From: DATLHO01 sp035539855
GTDB lineage: Bacteria; Bacteroidota; Ignavibacteria; OLB7
Direction: 5' to 3'
Assembly (NCBI GenBank): GCA_035539855.1
Contig: DATLHO010000333.1
Span: forward strand, 1 to 9,891
Length of the DNA: 9,891 nucleotides
This document shows positions 1 to 7,170 of the stretch, piece after piece. The notes beneath the pieces are model-generated. The model saw only the letters and a program-made list of their open reading frames with translations. It made no database searches and was not told where the DNA came from. The stretch's first letter is position 1, and each line of letters starts with the position of its first letter. A program made the translations under genes and the position numbers.

Positions 1-51
1 AAAGTGGGCGTGCAGCGTGAAAGGTAGATTCCTCGTCGGAAACGCCGATCC

Positions 52-2334
52 TCACTCGCGGATGTTGAAGTACTTCGCCGCGGGATGATGCACGACAATG
101 GCGCTCGTCGACTGCTCCGGCTCGAGCATGAACTCCTCGGATAGCTCGACGCCGATGCGCTCGGGCCGCAGCATGACGAAGAGCTTCGCCTGGTCCTCGA
201 GATTCGGACAGGCAGGGTAGCCGAAGGAATACCGGCTGCCGCGATAGCCCTGCGAGAAGAGTCGTCGCACGTCGGTCGCGTCGTCGCCGGCGATGCCGAG
301 CTCGACGCGCATCGAGCGGTGCCAGTACTCGGCGAGCGCCTCAGCGCTCTCGACCGACAGGCCGTGGAAGAAAAGGTAGTCGGCGTAGCTGCCGCCGGCG
401 AACAGCTCGTTGGCGTACTCGGTGGCGCGGGAGCCCATCGTGACGATCTGGAAGCCGACGACGTCGAAGAGCCCGGCGTCGGCCGGTTTGAAGAAGTCCG
501 CGATGCACAGATGCCGCTCGTGCGGCTGCCGGGGAAAGTCGTAGCGCATCCACTCGACGAGCGCATCCTCGCTGAGCTCGACGTCGGTCCACTCGCTGGC
601 CAGCGCGTCGTCGGCTCGGCCCTTCGGACGATAGACCACCAGCGAGTCCTGCTCCGCTCGGCACGGATAGTAGCCGTAGATCACCTTCGGGTCGAGCAGC
701 CGCTCGCGCTTGGCGCGCAGCTTCAGCTCCTCGAACTTCGGATAGACCGTCTCGTCGAGCTCGCGGCGGTACTCCTCGGCCGAGCGCTTCCCCTTCTTCA
801 CCTGCCACTGCCCGCGGATCAGCGCGATCTCGTTGATGTACTCGAAGACTTTCTCGAGCCGGACGTTCTCGACGACGCGCAAGCCGAAGAACGGCGCCGT
901 CGGAACGTCGACCGTGCGATCGACGTCGCTGACGACGCGCAGACGCTGCGTGTTCAGATCGGTCTCGTAGGGCTCGACCGCGATCGGGAAGTCCGCGTCG
1001 CGACGCTGGCCGTCCTGCAGGTGCAGGGCCGAACCGAGCGCGCTGCCGCCGGTCTCCGCGAGGGCCGAGGCGGGCTTCGAGGCGAGCACGAGCCGTCCGT
1101 CGATCGTGCCCAGCCGTGCCGCCACGGCGGCAGACCGGGCGTCCGACGCGTCGAGCGTGTCGAAGCCGATCGTGCGATAGAAGCGAAGCGCGAGCGCGTC
1201 GGCCGCGTCGACTGCGACGAGGACCTCCATCTCGGCGCTCGTGCTGCGCGCCACCTGGCGGAGCGTGCGCACGAGGTCCATCGCCGCTCCGGCGTTGGCC
1301 TGCTCGGTCACCATCCGGACGTCGGAGAGCAGCGCGTGCCCGGCGTCGAGTCGCTCGATCCGGCCGCCGCCGATGACCTGGTTGTGCAGGTCGGCGACGT
1401 AGACCTCTTCGGGCGCCGAGCGCTCGAGCGTCCGGCGATCGACGCCGGTGATCTCTACGAGCGCATCGAAATCCTCCGGCTCGCTCGCCGGTCGAATTCG
1501 CACGGCGCCGCGCTCGAGCGCACGCCGGCGCGCGCCCTCGGCGGCTCCGGCGGTCTCGGCGGCCGTCGCCGGCTCTTCCTCGCCGATCGGCCCGCCGGCT
1601 TTGATGCGCTCCATGAACCGAAGCCCCGCGAAGGCATCCTGCGCGTAGGCGACGTTGGCGTAGCGGGCGCGGAGATCCTGATCGACGTAGCGTCGGGTCA
1701 GCGCCGCGCCGCCGAGCACGACCGGCACGTCGATGCCGCGACCGGCCATGAGCTCGAGGTTTTCCTTCATGATCGCGGTGCTCTTGACCAGCAGCCCGCT
1801 CATGCCGATCGCGTCGGCCTTGTGCTGCTGCGCGGCCTCGAGCATGGTCTCGATCGGGACCTTGATCCCGAGGTTGATCACGCGGTAGCCGTTGTTCGTC
1901 AGGATGATGTCGACGAGGTTCTTGCCGATGTCGTGAACATCCCCCTTGACCGTGGCCAGCACCATCGTGCCCTTGGCCGAGCCGTCGGCCTTCTCCATAT
2001 ACGGCTCGAGGTAGGCCACCGCGGTCTTCATCGTCTCGGCCGACTGCAGCACGAAGGGCAGCTGCATCTGGCCGGAGCCGAAGAGCTCGCCGACGACCTT
2101 CATGCCGTCGAGCAGGATGGTGTTGATGATCTCGAGCGCCTCGTAGCTGCGCAGCGCCTCGGCGAGATCGGCATCCATGCCGATCTGATCGCCGTCGATG
2201 ATGCGCTGCTTCAGTCGCTCCTCCACCGGAAGCGACGCCAGATCGATTACCTCCCTCGTCTCCTTCTTGTCGGCGTAGTACGCCATGAGCTCGGACAGGG
2301 GATCGAAGACACACTTGCGTTCAGCCATAGCCAT
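52..2334 (-). CDS. metH: Cobalamin-dependent methionine synthase, C-terminal half (cap, B12, GNAT-like insert, activation domain)
   Basis: This is the cobalamin-carrying and reactivation part of methionine synthase, a cytoplasmic enzyme that moves a methyl group from methyltetrahydrofolate to homocysteine through methylcobalamin. Numbered from the ATG at 2334, residues about 35-115 are the helical cap and about 122-245 the B12 domain. The B12 motif GDVHDIG supplies the cobalt ligand His134; Ser179 and Ser185 fall at the spacing of E. coli Ser804 and Ser810. Residues about 277-421 look like a GNAT acetyltransferase fold. Residues about 466-760 are the AdoMet-binding activation domain, with Arg701 before GYPACP (705-710) and HPAAKYF near the end. 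The homocysteine- and pterin-binding halves of full-length MetH (about 1200 residues) are absent, and the preceding gene is unrelated, so they must be encoded elsewhere. The start is uncertain: TTG at 2346, ATG at 2334 and ATG at 2328 are all in frame and none has a clear Shine-Dalgarno. The domain identity is secure. Confidence 0.93.
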   Translation of the reverse strand: MAMAERKCVFDPLSELMAYYADKKETREVIDLASLPVEERLKQRIIDGDQIGMDADLAEALRSYEALEIINTILLDGMKVVGELFGSGQMQLPFVLQSAETMKTAVAYLEPYMEKADGSAKGTMVLATVKGDVHDIGKNLVDIILTNNGYRVINLGIKVPIETMLEAAQQHKADAIGMSGLLVKSTAIMKENLELMAGRGIDVPVVLGGAALTRRYVDQDLRARYANVAYAQDAFAGLRFMERIKAGGPIGEEEPATAAETAGAAEGARRRALERGAVRIRPASEPEDFDALVEITGVDRRTLERSAPEEVYVADLHNQVIGGGRIERLDAGHALLSDVRMVTEQANAGAAMDLVRTLRQVARSTSAEMEVLVAVDAADALALRFYRTIGFDTLDASDARSAAVAARLGTIDGRLVLASKPASALAETGGSALGSALHLQDGQRRDADFPIAVEPYETDLNTQRLRVVSDVDRTVDVPTAPFFGLRVVENVRLEKVFEYINEIALIRGQWQVKKGKRSAEEYRRELDETVYPKFEELKLRAKRERLLDPKVIYGYYPCRAEQDSLVVYRPKGRADDALASEWTDVELSEDALVEWMRYDFPRQPHERHLCIADFFKPADAGLFDVVGFQIVTMGSRATEYANELFAGGSYADYLFFHGLSVESAEALAEYWHRSMRVELGIAGDDATDVRRLFSQGYRGSRYSFGYPACPNLEDQAKLFVMLRPERIGVELSEEFMLEPEQSTSAIVVHHPAAKYFNIRE

Positions 2335-2430
2335 CAAGGTACGCAACGGCGGGCAAAGCGGCAGAGGGAAAAGGGCTGGAAGTGGCGCGGGGACACGATT
2401 CGTGGCAGTTTCAGAGGCGCGACGAGGATG

Positions 2431-2799
2431 CTACGCCAGGGCGCGCTCGACGGCCTCGATGAGGCTGCGCATGCCGAAGGGTTTCGTCAGGTGGGCGACG
2501 AATCCCGCGTCGAGACTGCGGCGGATGTCGTCGGGAGTTCCGTATCCGCTGACGGCGATTGCCGGCAGCGAGCGCTCGAGTGTCAGCGCCTGGAGCAGGT
2601 CGACGCCGTTACCGTCGGGAAGGCCGATGTCGCAGATCAGGAGGTCGAGCCTCGCGCCCTCCGCGCTCGCGTGGGCGTCGCCGCAGGAGTGCGCGCAGAC
2701 GACCTCGTAGCCCTGCTGCTCGAGCACCAGCCGGACGACGAACGCGGTGTCGTGATGGTCCTCGACGAGGAGAATGCGAGGGTGATCGGTACTGGCCAT
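2431..2799 (-). CDS. Single-domain (CheY/DivK-like) response regulator
   Basis: A 122-residue stand-alone receiver domain that should accept a phosphoryl group from a histidine kinase and act by protein contact, because it has no output domain. It begins with the first strand RILLVED, giving acidic residues Glu13 and Asp14. The phosphoacceptor is Asp57 in LLICDIGLPDGNG, the switch residue is Ser84 in AVSGYG, and the conserved lysine is Lys106 in LTKPF. The frame stays open upstream to about 3042, but those codons are Arg/Pro-rich, overlap the end of the preceding gene and match nothing in the family, so I start at the ATG (2799) just before the receiver fold. It lies 98 bp after the PAS protein gene on the same strand and is probably co-transcribed with it. 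There is no strong ribosome binding site. Confidence 0.93.
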   Translation of the reverse strand: MASTDHPRILLVEDHHDTAFVVRLVLEQQGYEVVCAHSCGDAHASAEGARLDLLICDIGLPDGNGVDLLQALTLERSLPAIAVSGYGTPDDIRRSLDAGFVAHLTKPFGMRSLIEAVERALA

Positions 2800-2897
2800 T
2801 GGAGGATCGACTCCGGGTCGTTCGATCGGAAGGGGTGCGCGCTGTCGCGCGATGGACGGACGGGGCGCGGACGCCCGGGTGGTCGGAGGCCGAACGG

Positions 2898-3830
2898 TCA
2901 GGTCGACGAGCGTAGGTCCGGCGAGGGAATCTCCGTCGCGGCGCGCTCGACGTGGTGCCGATCGGCGCCGATGTGTTCTCCGGCGATCGCGTCGCCGCCA
3001 TCGAGCGAGAGCGGTCGCGCTGCAACGAGGATTCCGCTCCACGCGTGGATCTCGCCGAGCTCATCGCGCACCGGAGCGGCGACGGCCTCATAGCGATGGT
3101 AGAGTCCCTCGGCATCGCGCAGGCGGCAGACGGTCCGCCGGGGAACGTCTGTCCTGGGGCTGCGGTCGCTCCACGTGGCGGCGAAGGACGAGCGATCATC
3201 CGGATGCAGCGCGCCGAGCCATCGCAGCCCGCTGCCGTCGCGCATGCCGGTGACCTGCTGCCATTGCGGGCTGAGGTACTCGCAGATGCCGTTGGGCAGC
3301 GCTCGCCAGGCGATCACCGGCAGTCCGGCGATCATCATGTCGATGAACCGGCGCCGATCCTCCAGACGCCGGATCGACTCCTCGAGGATCGATCGCACGA
3401 GCTCGTCCTCGCGCTGCTGTGCGATGTTCTCCACGATCGCGATCAGGTGCGTGATCGCTCCGCTGTCGGAGCGCCGCGCCGACCAGGTCGAGCGTACCCA
3501 GAGGTAGGCTCCCGCGGTCCGTCGCAGTCGATGGGCGATCGTCGTGCTGTCGATCGCGCCGTCGGACAGGCGCTCGAGCTGTCGTTGAAGCGTTCCACGG
3601 TCGTCGAGGTGCAGAAGCTCGACGAGCGTGCGGCCGGTGAGGATCGTCGGTTCGACGCCAAGCCAGTCGCCGAGTGCGCGGTTGGCCAGACAGATCGCTC
3701 CGTCGGTCGCGATTTCGACGATGCCCAGGGCGTGATTTGCCAGGAGTGCGCGAAGACGGCTCTCGGCGTCGTCTTCGAGGGGTTGGTACTGTTGCCGGCG
3801 CTCGGTTGCGCTTGCGTCTCCGTCGTGCAT
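2898..3830 (-). CDS. Tandem PAS-domain sensor protein without a kinase domain
   Basis: A predicted cytoplasmic sensor of 310 residues with no signal peptide or membrane segment. Residues about 25-140 form a first PAS/PAC unit (GIVEIATDGAICLANRALGD, then WVRSTW and HLIAIVENIAQQRE). A charged helix at about 136-165 probably forms a coiled coil and leads into a second PAS domain, about 165-270, of the PAS_3 type (CEYLSPQWQQVTG, LGALHPDDR, and a closing HAWSGILVA). After that come only about 40 residues of tail: there is no H-box, ATPase, GGDEF, EAL or HTH region. The frame opens at 3899, but I choose the ATG at 3830 because AGAGGAG lies 6-12 bases upstream and the extra residues are Arg-rich. 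The gene precedes a stand-alone receiver gene, so it may modulate a kinase that feeds that receiver. The ligand is not visible. The lack of output is real, since only 98 bp separate it from the next gene. Confidence 0.87.
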   Translation of the reverse strand: MHDGDASATERRQQYQPLEDDAESRLRALLANHALGIVEIATDGAICLANRALGDWLGVEPTILTGRTLVELLHLDDRGTLQRQLERLSDGAIDSTTIAHRLRRTAGAYLWVRSTWSARRSDSGAITHLIAIVENIAQQREDELVRSILEESIRRLEDRRRFIDMMIAGLPVIAWRALPNGICEYLSPQWQQVTGMRDGSGLRWLGALHPDDRSSFAATWSDRSPRTDVPRRTVCRLRDAEGLYHRYEAVAAPVRDELGEIHAWSGILVAARPLSLDGGDAIAGEHIGADRHHVERAATEIPSPDLRSST

Positions 3831-3928
3831 TCGTCTCCTCTGAAATCCGCTCCCGCGCGACTGAGTGGCCGGCGTTCGGCGTCGTCGGCCGAGGCGCATG
3901 GTCGGTGGAAAAGTACATCTCCGGGGCA

Positions 3929-3988
3929 GCGATGCAAATCGCCACTAGCCGTGAAACCACTGCTCGTTTCCGGGTACCGGCATGAAAC
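3929..3988. other. Cluster of small dyads upstream of the PAS gene
   Basis: This lies in the 228-bp gap between the PAS gene start (3830) and the small hypothetical gene. It holds GCGAT-GCAA-ATCGC (3929-3942), a 5-bp stem that has a GNRA-type loop when read on the plus strand, and CCGG-GTA-CCGG (3970-3980) flanked by GTTT and AAAC, which can lengthen the stem. It could be part of the PAS gene leader or an operator. I recognise no known riboswitch. A weak promoter-like pair on the minus strand (TTGCAT, 16 bases, TACTTT) overlaps this region but is not convincing. Confidence 0.3.
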
Positions 3989-3992
3989 ATCA

Positions 3993-4021
3993 AAGGCCGG
4001 AGCTCCCGTCGCTCCGGCCTT
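3993..4021 (-). terminator. Hairpin terminator after the small hypothetical gene
   Basis: A perfect 11-bp inverted repeat, AAGGCCGGAGC and GCTCCGGCCTT, encloses a 7-base loop. It starts 37 bp past the stop codon of the gene ending at 4059. On the minus strand the stem is followed by TGATGTTTC, a short and interrupted U-tract. The position and stem strength suggest it ends the transcript carrying the kinase, regulator and hypothetical genes, so the PAS gene would need its own promoter. Confidence 0.7.
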
Positions 4022-4058
4022 CAGCGCGGGCGTGGTGCCGCGCATCGATTCGTGCGCG

Positions 4059-4409
4059 CTAGACTGCGATGGTGCTCACAAGGAGCTGGCGAAGGTTGGG
4101 CACGACTTCGCCGCGCAAAAGGAACGGGCGGATCGCCGCCTCGATCGCGCCGATCGTCTCGTCAGTCAGCGTGGCCGCACCGGTCGACAGCTCGATGACC
4201 TCGACCTGGTCGTCGTCGCGCATCGACAGTCGACGCGCCAGGTCGCCGCCGAGCTCGGCGATGCGGCAGGAAGCGGCGCTGACGACCGCGATCGCCGTTC
4301 CGGCGGACCGGCGGATGCGCAGGAACCGGTGCGGCCTCGGCTGTCCCTTCCGGCTTCCGGCGAGCCGGTGCAGCGCGATCAGGCCCTCCGACAGTGCGTG
4401 CTTCTTCAT
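4059..4409 (-). CDS. Small hypothetical protein
   Basis: I do not recognise this protein. From the ATG at 4409 it has 116 residues: a basic N-terminal third (residues 1-35, rich in Lys, Arg and His), a short hydrophobic stretch with small residues (RSAGTAIAVVSAASC, about 34-48), an acidic middle (RDDDQVEVIELSTG), and a C-terminal helix-rich part ending QLLVSTIAV. There is no clear signal peptide or motif. The frame also allows ATG at 4481 (140 residues) or TTG at 4511 (150 residues); none has a convincing Shine-Dalgarno, so the start is open. Support for a gene comes from its colinearity with its neighbours, a protein-like composition, and a terminator hairpin just past its stop. It follows the NarL-type regulator and could be co-transcribed with it. 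Confidence 0.45.
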   Translation of the reverse strand: MKKHALSEGLIALHRLAGSRKGQPRPHRFLRIRRSAGTAIAVVSAASCRIAELGGDLARRLSMRDDDQVEVIELSTGAATLTDETIGAIEAAIRPFLLRGEVVPNLRQLLVSTIAV

Positions 4410-4533
4410 GTATGGCGTTCGATAGGGGGTGAGTGCGTTGGTTTCGATCTCTCCCGGTGCACCTGCACGTAGCGTGCCCATTTTCAGAACGGGACGCGAC
4501 GGCGAGTGCAACTCGAACGGGTGAAACGTCCGT

Positions 4534-4543
4534 GCCGTACGGC
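4534..4543. other. 10-bp perfect palindrome after the regulator gene
   Basis: GCCGTACGGC is a perfect 10-bp palindrome four bases past the stop codon of the NarL-type regulator and upstream of the hypothetical gene. With no loop it is a better candidate for a protein-binding site than for a terminator. In GC-rich DNA a chance palindrome of this length is plausible. Confidence 0.3.
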
Positions 4544-4546
4544 GGA

Positions 4547-5194
4547 TTACAGCTCGGTGAGCCCTTCGCGGATCGCGAACTTCGTCAGCCCGGCGACCGA
4601 GTGGATGTCGAGCTTGCGCATGATGTTGCGGCGGTGGGTCTCGACGGTGCTCACCGAGATATGCATGACGCTGGCGATCTCCGGAGAGCTCTTGCCTTCG
4701 GCCAGGAGCTGCAGGACCTCGCGCTCGCGGCTGCCGAGCAGTGCGGCGCCGATCCCCTCGTCGGGATACTCGCGCCCGAGATAGCTCTCGACGACCACGC
4801 CGGCGATCTCCGGACTCAGATAGATCTGGTTGCGCTGCACAGTCTGGATCGCCCGGCGAAGCTCGTCGGAGACCGATGACTTGACGACGTAGCCGCGGGC
4901 GCCGGACTCGAGCATCGCGAGGACGTACCGCTTGTCGTTGTGCGTCGACAGAGCGATGACGCGGGCGCTCGCGGCGAACGTGCCGATCTGTCGCGTCGCC
5001 TCGAAGCCATTGAGATGCGGCATGCCGATGTCCATGATCACGACATCGGGCTGCAGGCGCGTCACCATCTCGAGCGCCTGGCGGCCGTCGGACGCCTCGC
5101 CGACGACTTCGAACTCAGGGTCGGCCTGCAGGATCGCGCGAAGGCCCTCGCGCATCAGGGCATGGTCGTCGACCAGGAGGATTCTCGTGACCAT
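4547..5194 (-). CDS. NarL/FixJ-family response regulator (receiver plus LuxR-type HTH)
   Basis: A 215-residue DNA-binding response regulator, the normal length for the family. The receiver domain (about 3-120) has the acidic pair Asp9-Asp10 in ILLVDDH, phosphoacceptor Asp55 in VVIMDIGMPHLNG, Ser83/Thr84 and Lys105 in GYVVKSS. A linker at about 121-150 leads to a LuxR-type helix-turn-helix at about 153-211. Its hallmark sequences are LGSREREVLQLLAEGKS and the recognition-helix region ISVSTVETHRRNIMRKL. Phosphorylation should promote dimerisation and promoter binding. The gene starts 42 bp after the stop of the HisKA_3 kinase, the usual partner class for NarL regulators, so the two almost certainly form a two-component system. 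The targets cannot be read from this window. The ATG at 5194 sits directly before the first receiver strand. Confidence 0.96.
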   Translation of the reverse strand: MVTRILLVDDHALMREGLRAILQADPEFEVVGEASDGRQALEMVTRLQPDVVIMDIGMPHLNGFEATRQIGTFAASARVIALSTHNDKRYVLAMLESGARGYVVKSSVSDELRRAIQTVQRNQIYLSPEIAGVVVESYLGREYPDEGIGAALLGSREREVLQLLAEGKSSPEIASVMHISVSTVETHRRNIMRKLDIHSVAGLTKFAIREGLTEL

Positions 5195-5236
5195 GGATGT
5201 TCACCGTGTTGTACTGTGGTGCGCGCGCCGCGGTGA

Positions 5237-6997
5237 TCACGGCGCCGCGCTACTGTGGATGCGTGCGGGCGCGCGAAGCACGACGGCCGTCCCGATTCCC
5301 GGCGTGGAGCGGATGATCACCTCGCCGCCGATGTAGCCGAGGCGCTCGCGGAGACTGAAGAGTCCGAATCCCTCGCCTCGTCGGCTGAGACTCTGACCGG
5401 TGACTTCGAATCCGCTGCCGCTGTCCTCCACCTCGAGCACGATGCTCTCGTCGATCGAGCCGATACGGACACGGGCGTCGGTGACGCCGGCATGCTTGGC
5501 AACGTTGATCAACAACTCCCGGGCCGACCGAAAGAGAATGAACCGGACGCGGTCGTCGATCTGCGTCGGGACAGCTCGTGCCTCTAACACCACGGTCAGG
5601 CTGTAGCGGCGCTCGATCTCCTCGGCGAGCCATTCGAGCGCCGGCACCAGGCCGATCTGATAGAGGATCGGGGGCGAGAGCTGCATCGTCACCGAGCGCA
5701 CGGCTTCGTTCGCCTGGTCGATGAGCGCAAGCAGGTCGCGCCGCGCGGAATCGTCCGATGCGGGCGAGAGTTGCTTCAACCGCATCGCAGCCAGGGCCAG
5801 GGTCTGCCCAATCGTGTCGTGGAGATCCCCGGCGAGCTCGCGCCGTTCGCGCTCTTCGGCCAGCAGGAGCTCCGACGAGAGCGCGCGCAATGCCGAGGTC
5901 CGTTCCTGTACCATCTGTTCGAGCGTCTCGTTGAGCTGCTTGAGCTCGGACTCCATGCGACGGCGCTCGGTCTGATCGCGCATGACCTTCGCGAACCCAT
6001 GCACGCCGCCATCGACGTCATGCACCGCGGTGACTACACCGCTGCCCCAGAAGCGGGTTCCGTCCTTGCGCTGGTGCCATCGCTCGTCGAGACTGCGCCC
6101 GTTGTCGCGGGCGCGGGCGAGCTCCTTGACGTCCTCGCCGGTCGCCACGTCCTCGGCGGTGAAGATGATCGAGATCGGGCGGCCGATCGCCTCACGCTCG
6201 GCGAAGCCGGTGATGCGCTCGGCGCCGGTGTTCCATGTCGTGATGCGGCCATCGACGTCGGTCATGAAGATGGCGAAGTCGGCCGTCGAGTCGACGAGCA
6301 TGCGATAGCGATTCTCGCTGATCGCCAGCGCTACGAGGGCGCTGCGCCGCTCGGTGATGTCGACGAACGTGATCACGAGCCCGTCGATGCGGTCGTCGTC
6401 GGTGCGGTACGGCAGCGCCCGTCGCAGGTACCAGCGATCGTCGTCGGTACGGACCTCGACCTCCGACGGCGCAAGTCGGTCGAGCACCGATCGCAGATCG
6501 TCAATCAGCCCAGGGTCGCTGAACCTTCGCGTGAGATCGCCGATGGGTCGACCGATGTCCGATGGGTTCACGTTGAGCAGGCGGCGCACCGCGGGCGTGA
6601 AGCGCTTGACCGCCAGATTGCGATCGAGGAAGATCGTCGCGATGTCGGTGCTCGAGAGCAGGTTGCTCAGATCGCTGTTGATCCGCTCGATCTCCGCGAG
6701 CTTCTGCTGCAACTGCAGGTTGACCGTGCCGAGCTCCTCGTTGACCGACTGCAGCAGCGCATCGACGTCGACCAGAGGAAGCGCCTCGAGCGCGGCCTCG
6801 AGCCCGCTGGGCAGCGCCGCGAGAAACTCGCAGAGCGTCACGACGCCGGCAGAGCCCGTTGCGACGCCGACGACATACTGCGAACCGACGTCACGATGGT
6901 CGGACTGCCCGTCGCCGGTCGGTTCGTGATCTCTCGACGGGCCGCCGATGGCGCGGCGACCACTCGAGGAATGGTGCTCTGATTCGGAATGTGACAT
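5237..6997 (-). CDS. PAS-PAS histidine kinase, HisKA_3 class, with a CheB-like N-terminal stub
   Basis: A 586-residue soluble sensor kinase with no membrane segment. Residues 1-40 are polar and low in complexity. Residues about 41-66 (VVGV, then FLAALPSG) resemble the first strand and helix of a CheB methylesterase domain, but the rest of that domain is missing. Residues about 80-113 form a coiled coil (LLQSVNEELGTVN...) and about 115-217 a PAS_10-type domain (STDIATIFLDRNL, RRFSDPGL, ITFVDITERR), both typical of CheB-CheR-PAS fusion proteins. A second PAS/PAC domain spans about 228-346. A coiled linker precedes the HisKA_3 H-box RRELAGDLHDTIGQTL, with phosphoacceptor His393. The ATPase has N-box Asn498 (ELLINVAKHAG), Asp525 in VEDSGSGF, and GEGFGLFSLRER. 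The kinase core is complete. It should phosphorylate the NarL-type regulator encoded 42 bp downstream. The ATG at 6997 has no clear ribosome binding site, so the N-terminus could be shorter. Confidence 0.94.
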   Translation of the reverse strand: MSHSESEHHSSSGRRAIGGPSRDHEPTGDGQSDHRDVGSQYVVGVATGSAGVVTLCEFLAALPSGLEAALEALPLVDVDALLQSVNEELGTVNLQLQQKLAEIERINSDLSNLLSSTDIATIFLDRNLAVKRFTPAVRRLLNVNPSDIGRPIGDLTRRFSDPGLIDDLRSVLDRLAPSEVEVRTDDDRWYLRRALPYRTDDDRIDGLVITFVDITERRSALVALAISENRYRMLVDSTADFAIFMTDVDGRITTWNTGAERITGFAEREAIGRPISIIFTAEDVATGEDVKELARARDNGRSLDERWHQRKDGTRFWGSGVVTAVHDVDGGVHGFAKVMRDQTERRRMESELKQLNETLEQMVQERTSALRALSSELLLAEERERRELAGDLHDTIGQTLALAAMRLKQLSPASDDSARRDLLALIDQANEAVRSVTMQLSPPILYQIGLVPALEWLAEEIERRYSLTVVLEARAVPTQIDDRVRFILFRSARELLINVAKHAGVTDARVRIGSIDESIVLEVEDSGSGFEVTGQSLSRRGEGFGLFSLRERLGYIGGEVIIRSTPGIGTAVVLRAPARIHSSAAP

Positions 6998-7097
6998 CGG
7001 ATGGCGCGTTTACCGCGTTTCCGGCAGCACGGGCCGGTGGTTCGGTCGGGCGTGGGTGGACATGGTGGGTCCGGAACCGAGAGTCCTGAAATAGAGA

Positions 7098-7122
7098 AAG
7101 GGCCGGCGTGGTGCCGGCCCTT
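7098..7122 (-). terminator. GC-rich hairpin with a U-rich 3' side
   Basis: AAGGGCCGGC and GCCGGCCCTT form a perfect 10-bp stem around a 5-base loop. Read on the minus strand, the stem runs into TTTCTCTATTTC, a good intrinsic-terminator tail. It lies about 220 bp past the PBP stop codon and about 100 bp before the kinase start, so it would end either PBP read-through or a separate short transcript begun in the AT-rich pocket upstream. Confidence 0.72.
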
Positions 7123-7170
7123 CCCTGTACGTGTTCCGCGATTCACCCCTGACCGCGAAACAGCGTGGGC

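Noticed and set aside
2800..3042. N-terminal extension of the single-domain response regulator
   Set aside because: The extra 81 codons are Arg/Pro-rich, overlap the end of the PAS gene in another frame, and precede an intact receiver fold with its own ATG.
319..3093. A 924-codon plus-strand open frame
   Set aside because: It runs antisense across the clear methionine synthase, response regulator and PAS genes. Its product is Arg/Val/Leu/Asp-rich with no motifs, a normal result of GC-rich third positions on the other strand.
3910..3990. A possible c-di-GMP (GEMM) or cobalamin riboswitch, suggested by GCAAA and GCCACT strings
   Set aside because: The required flanking helices and conserved loop-receptor pairs are missing, and on the plus strand it would not precede a gene.
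2952..4472. A 506-codon plus-strand open frame
   Set aside because: It is antisense to the PAS gene and the small hypothetical gene and crosses the hairpin terminator. No family resemblance.
5771..6982. A 403-codon plus-strand open frame
   Set aside because: It is antisense to the PAS histidine kinase, with no domain or ribosome binding site.
7010..7063. A 17-codon minus-strand frame just before the kinase gene
   Set aside because: It is too short, has no ribosome binding site, and its Pro/Arg/His composition is what random GC-rich sequence gives. A leader peptide cannot be shown.
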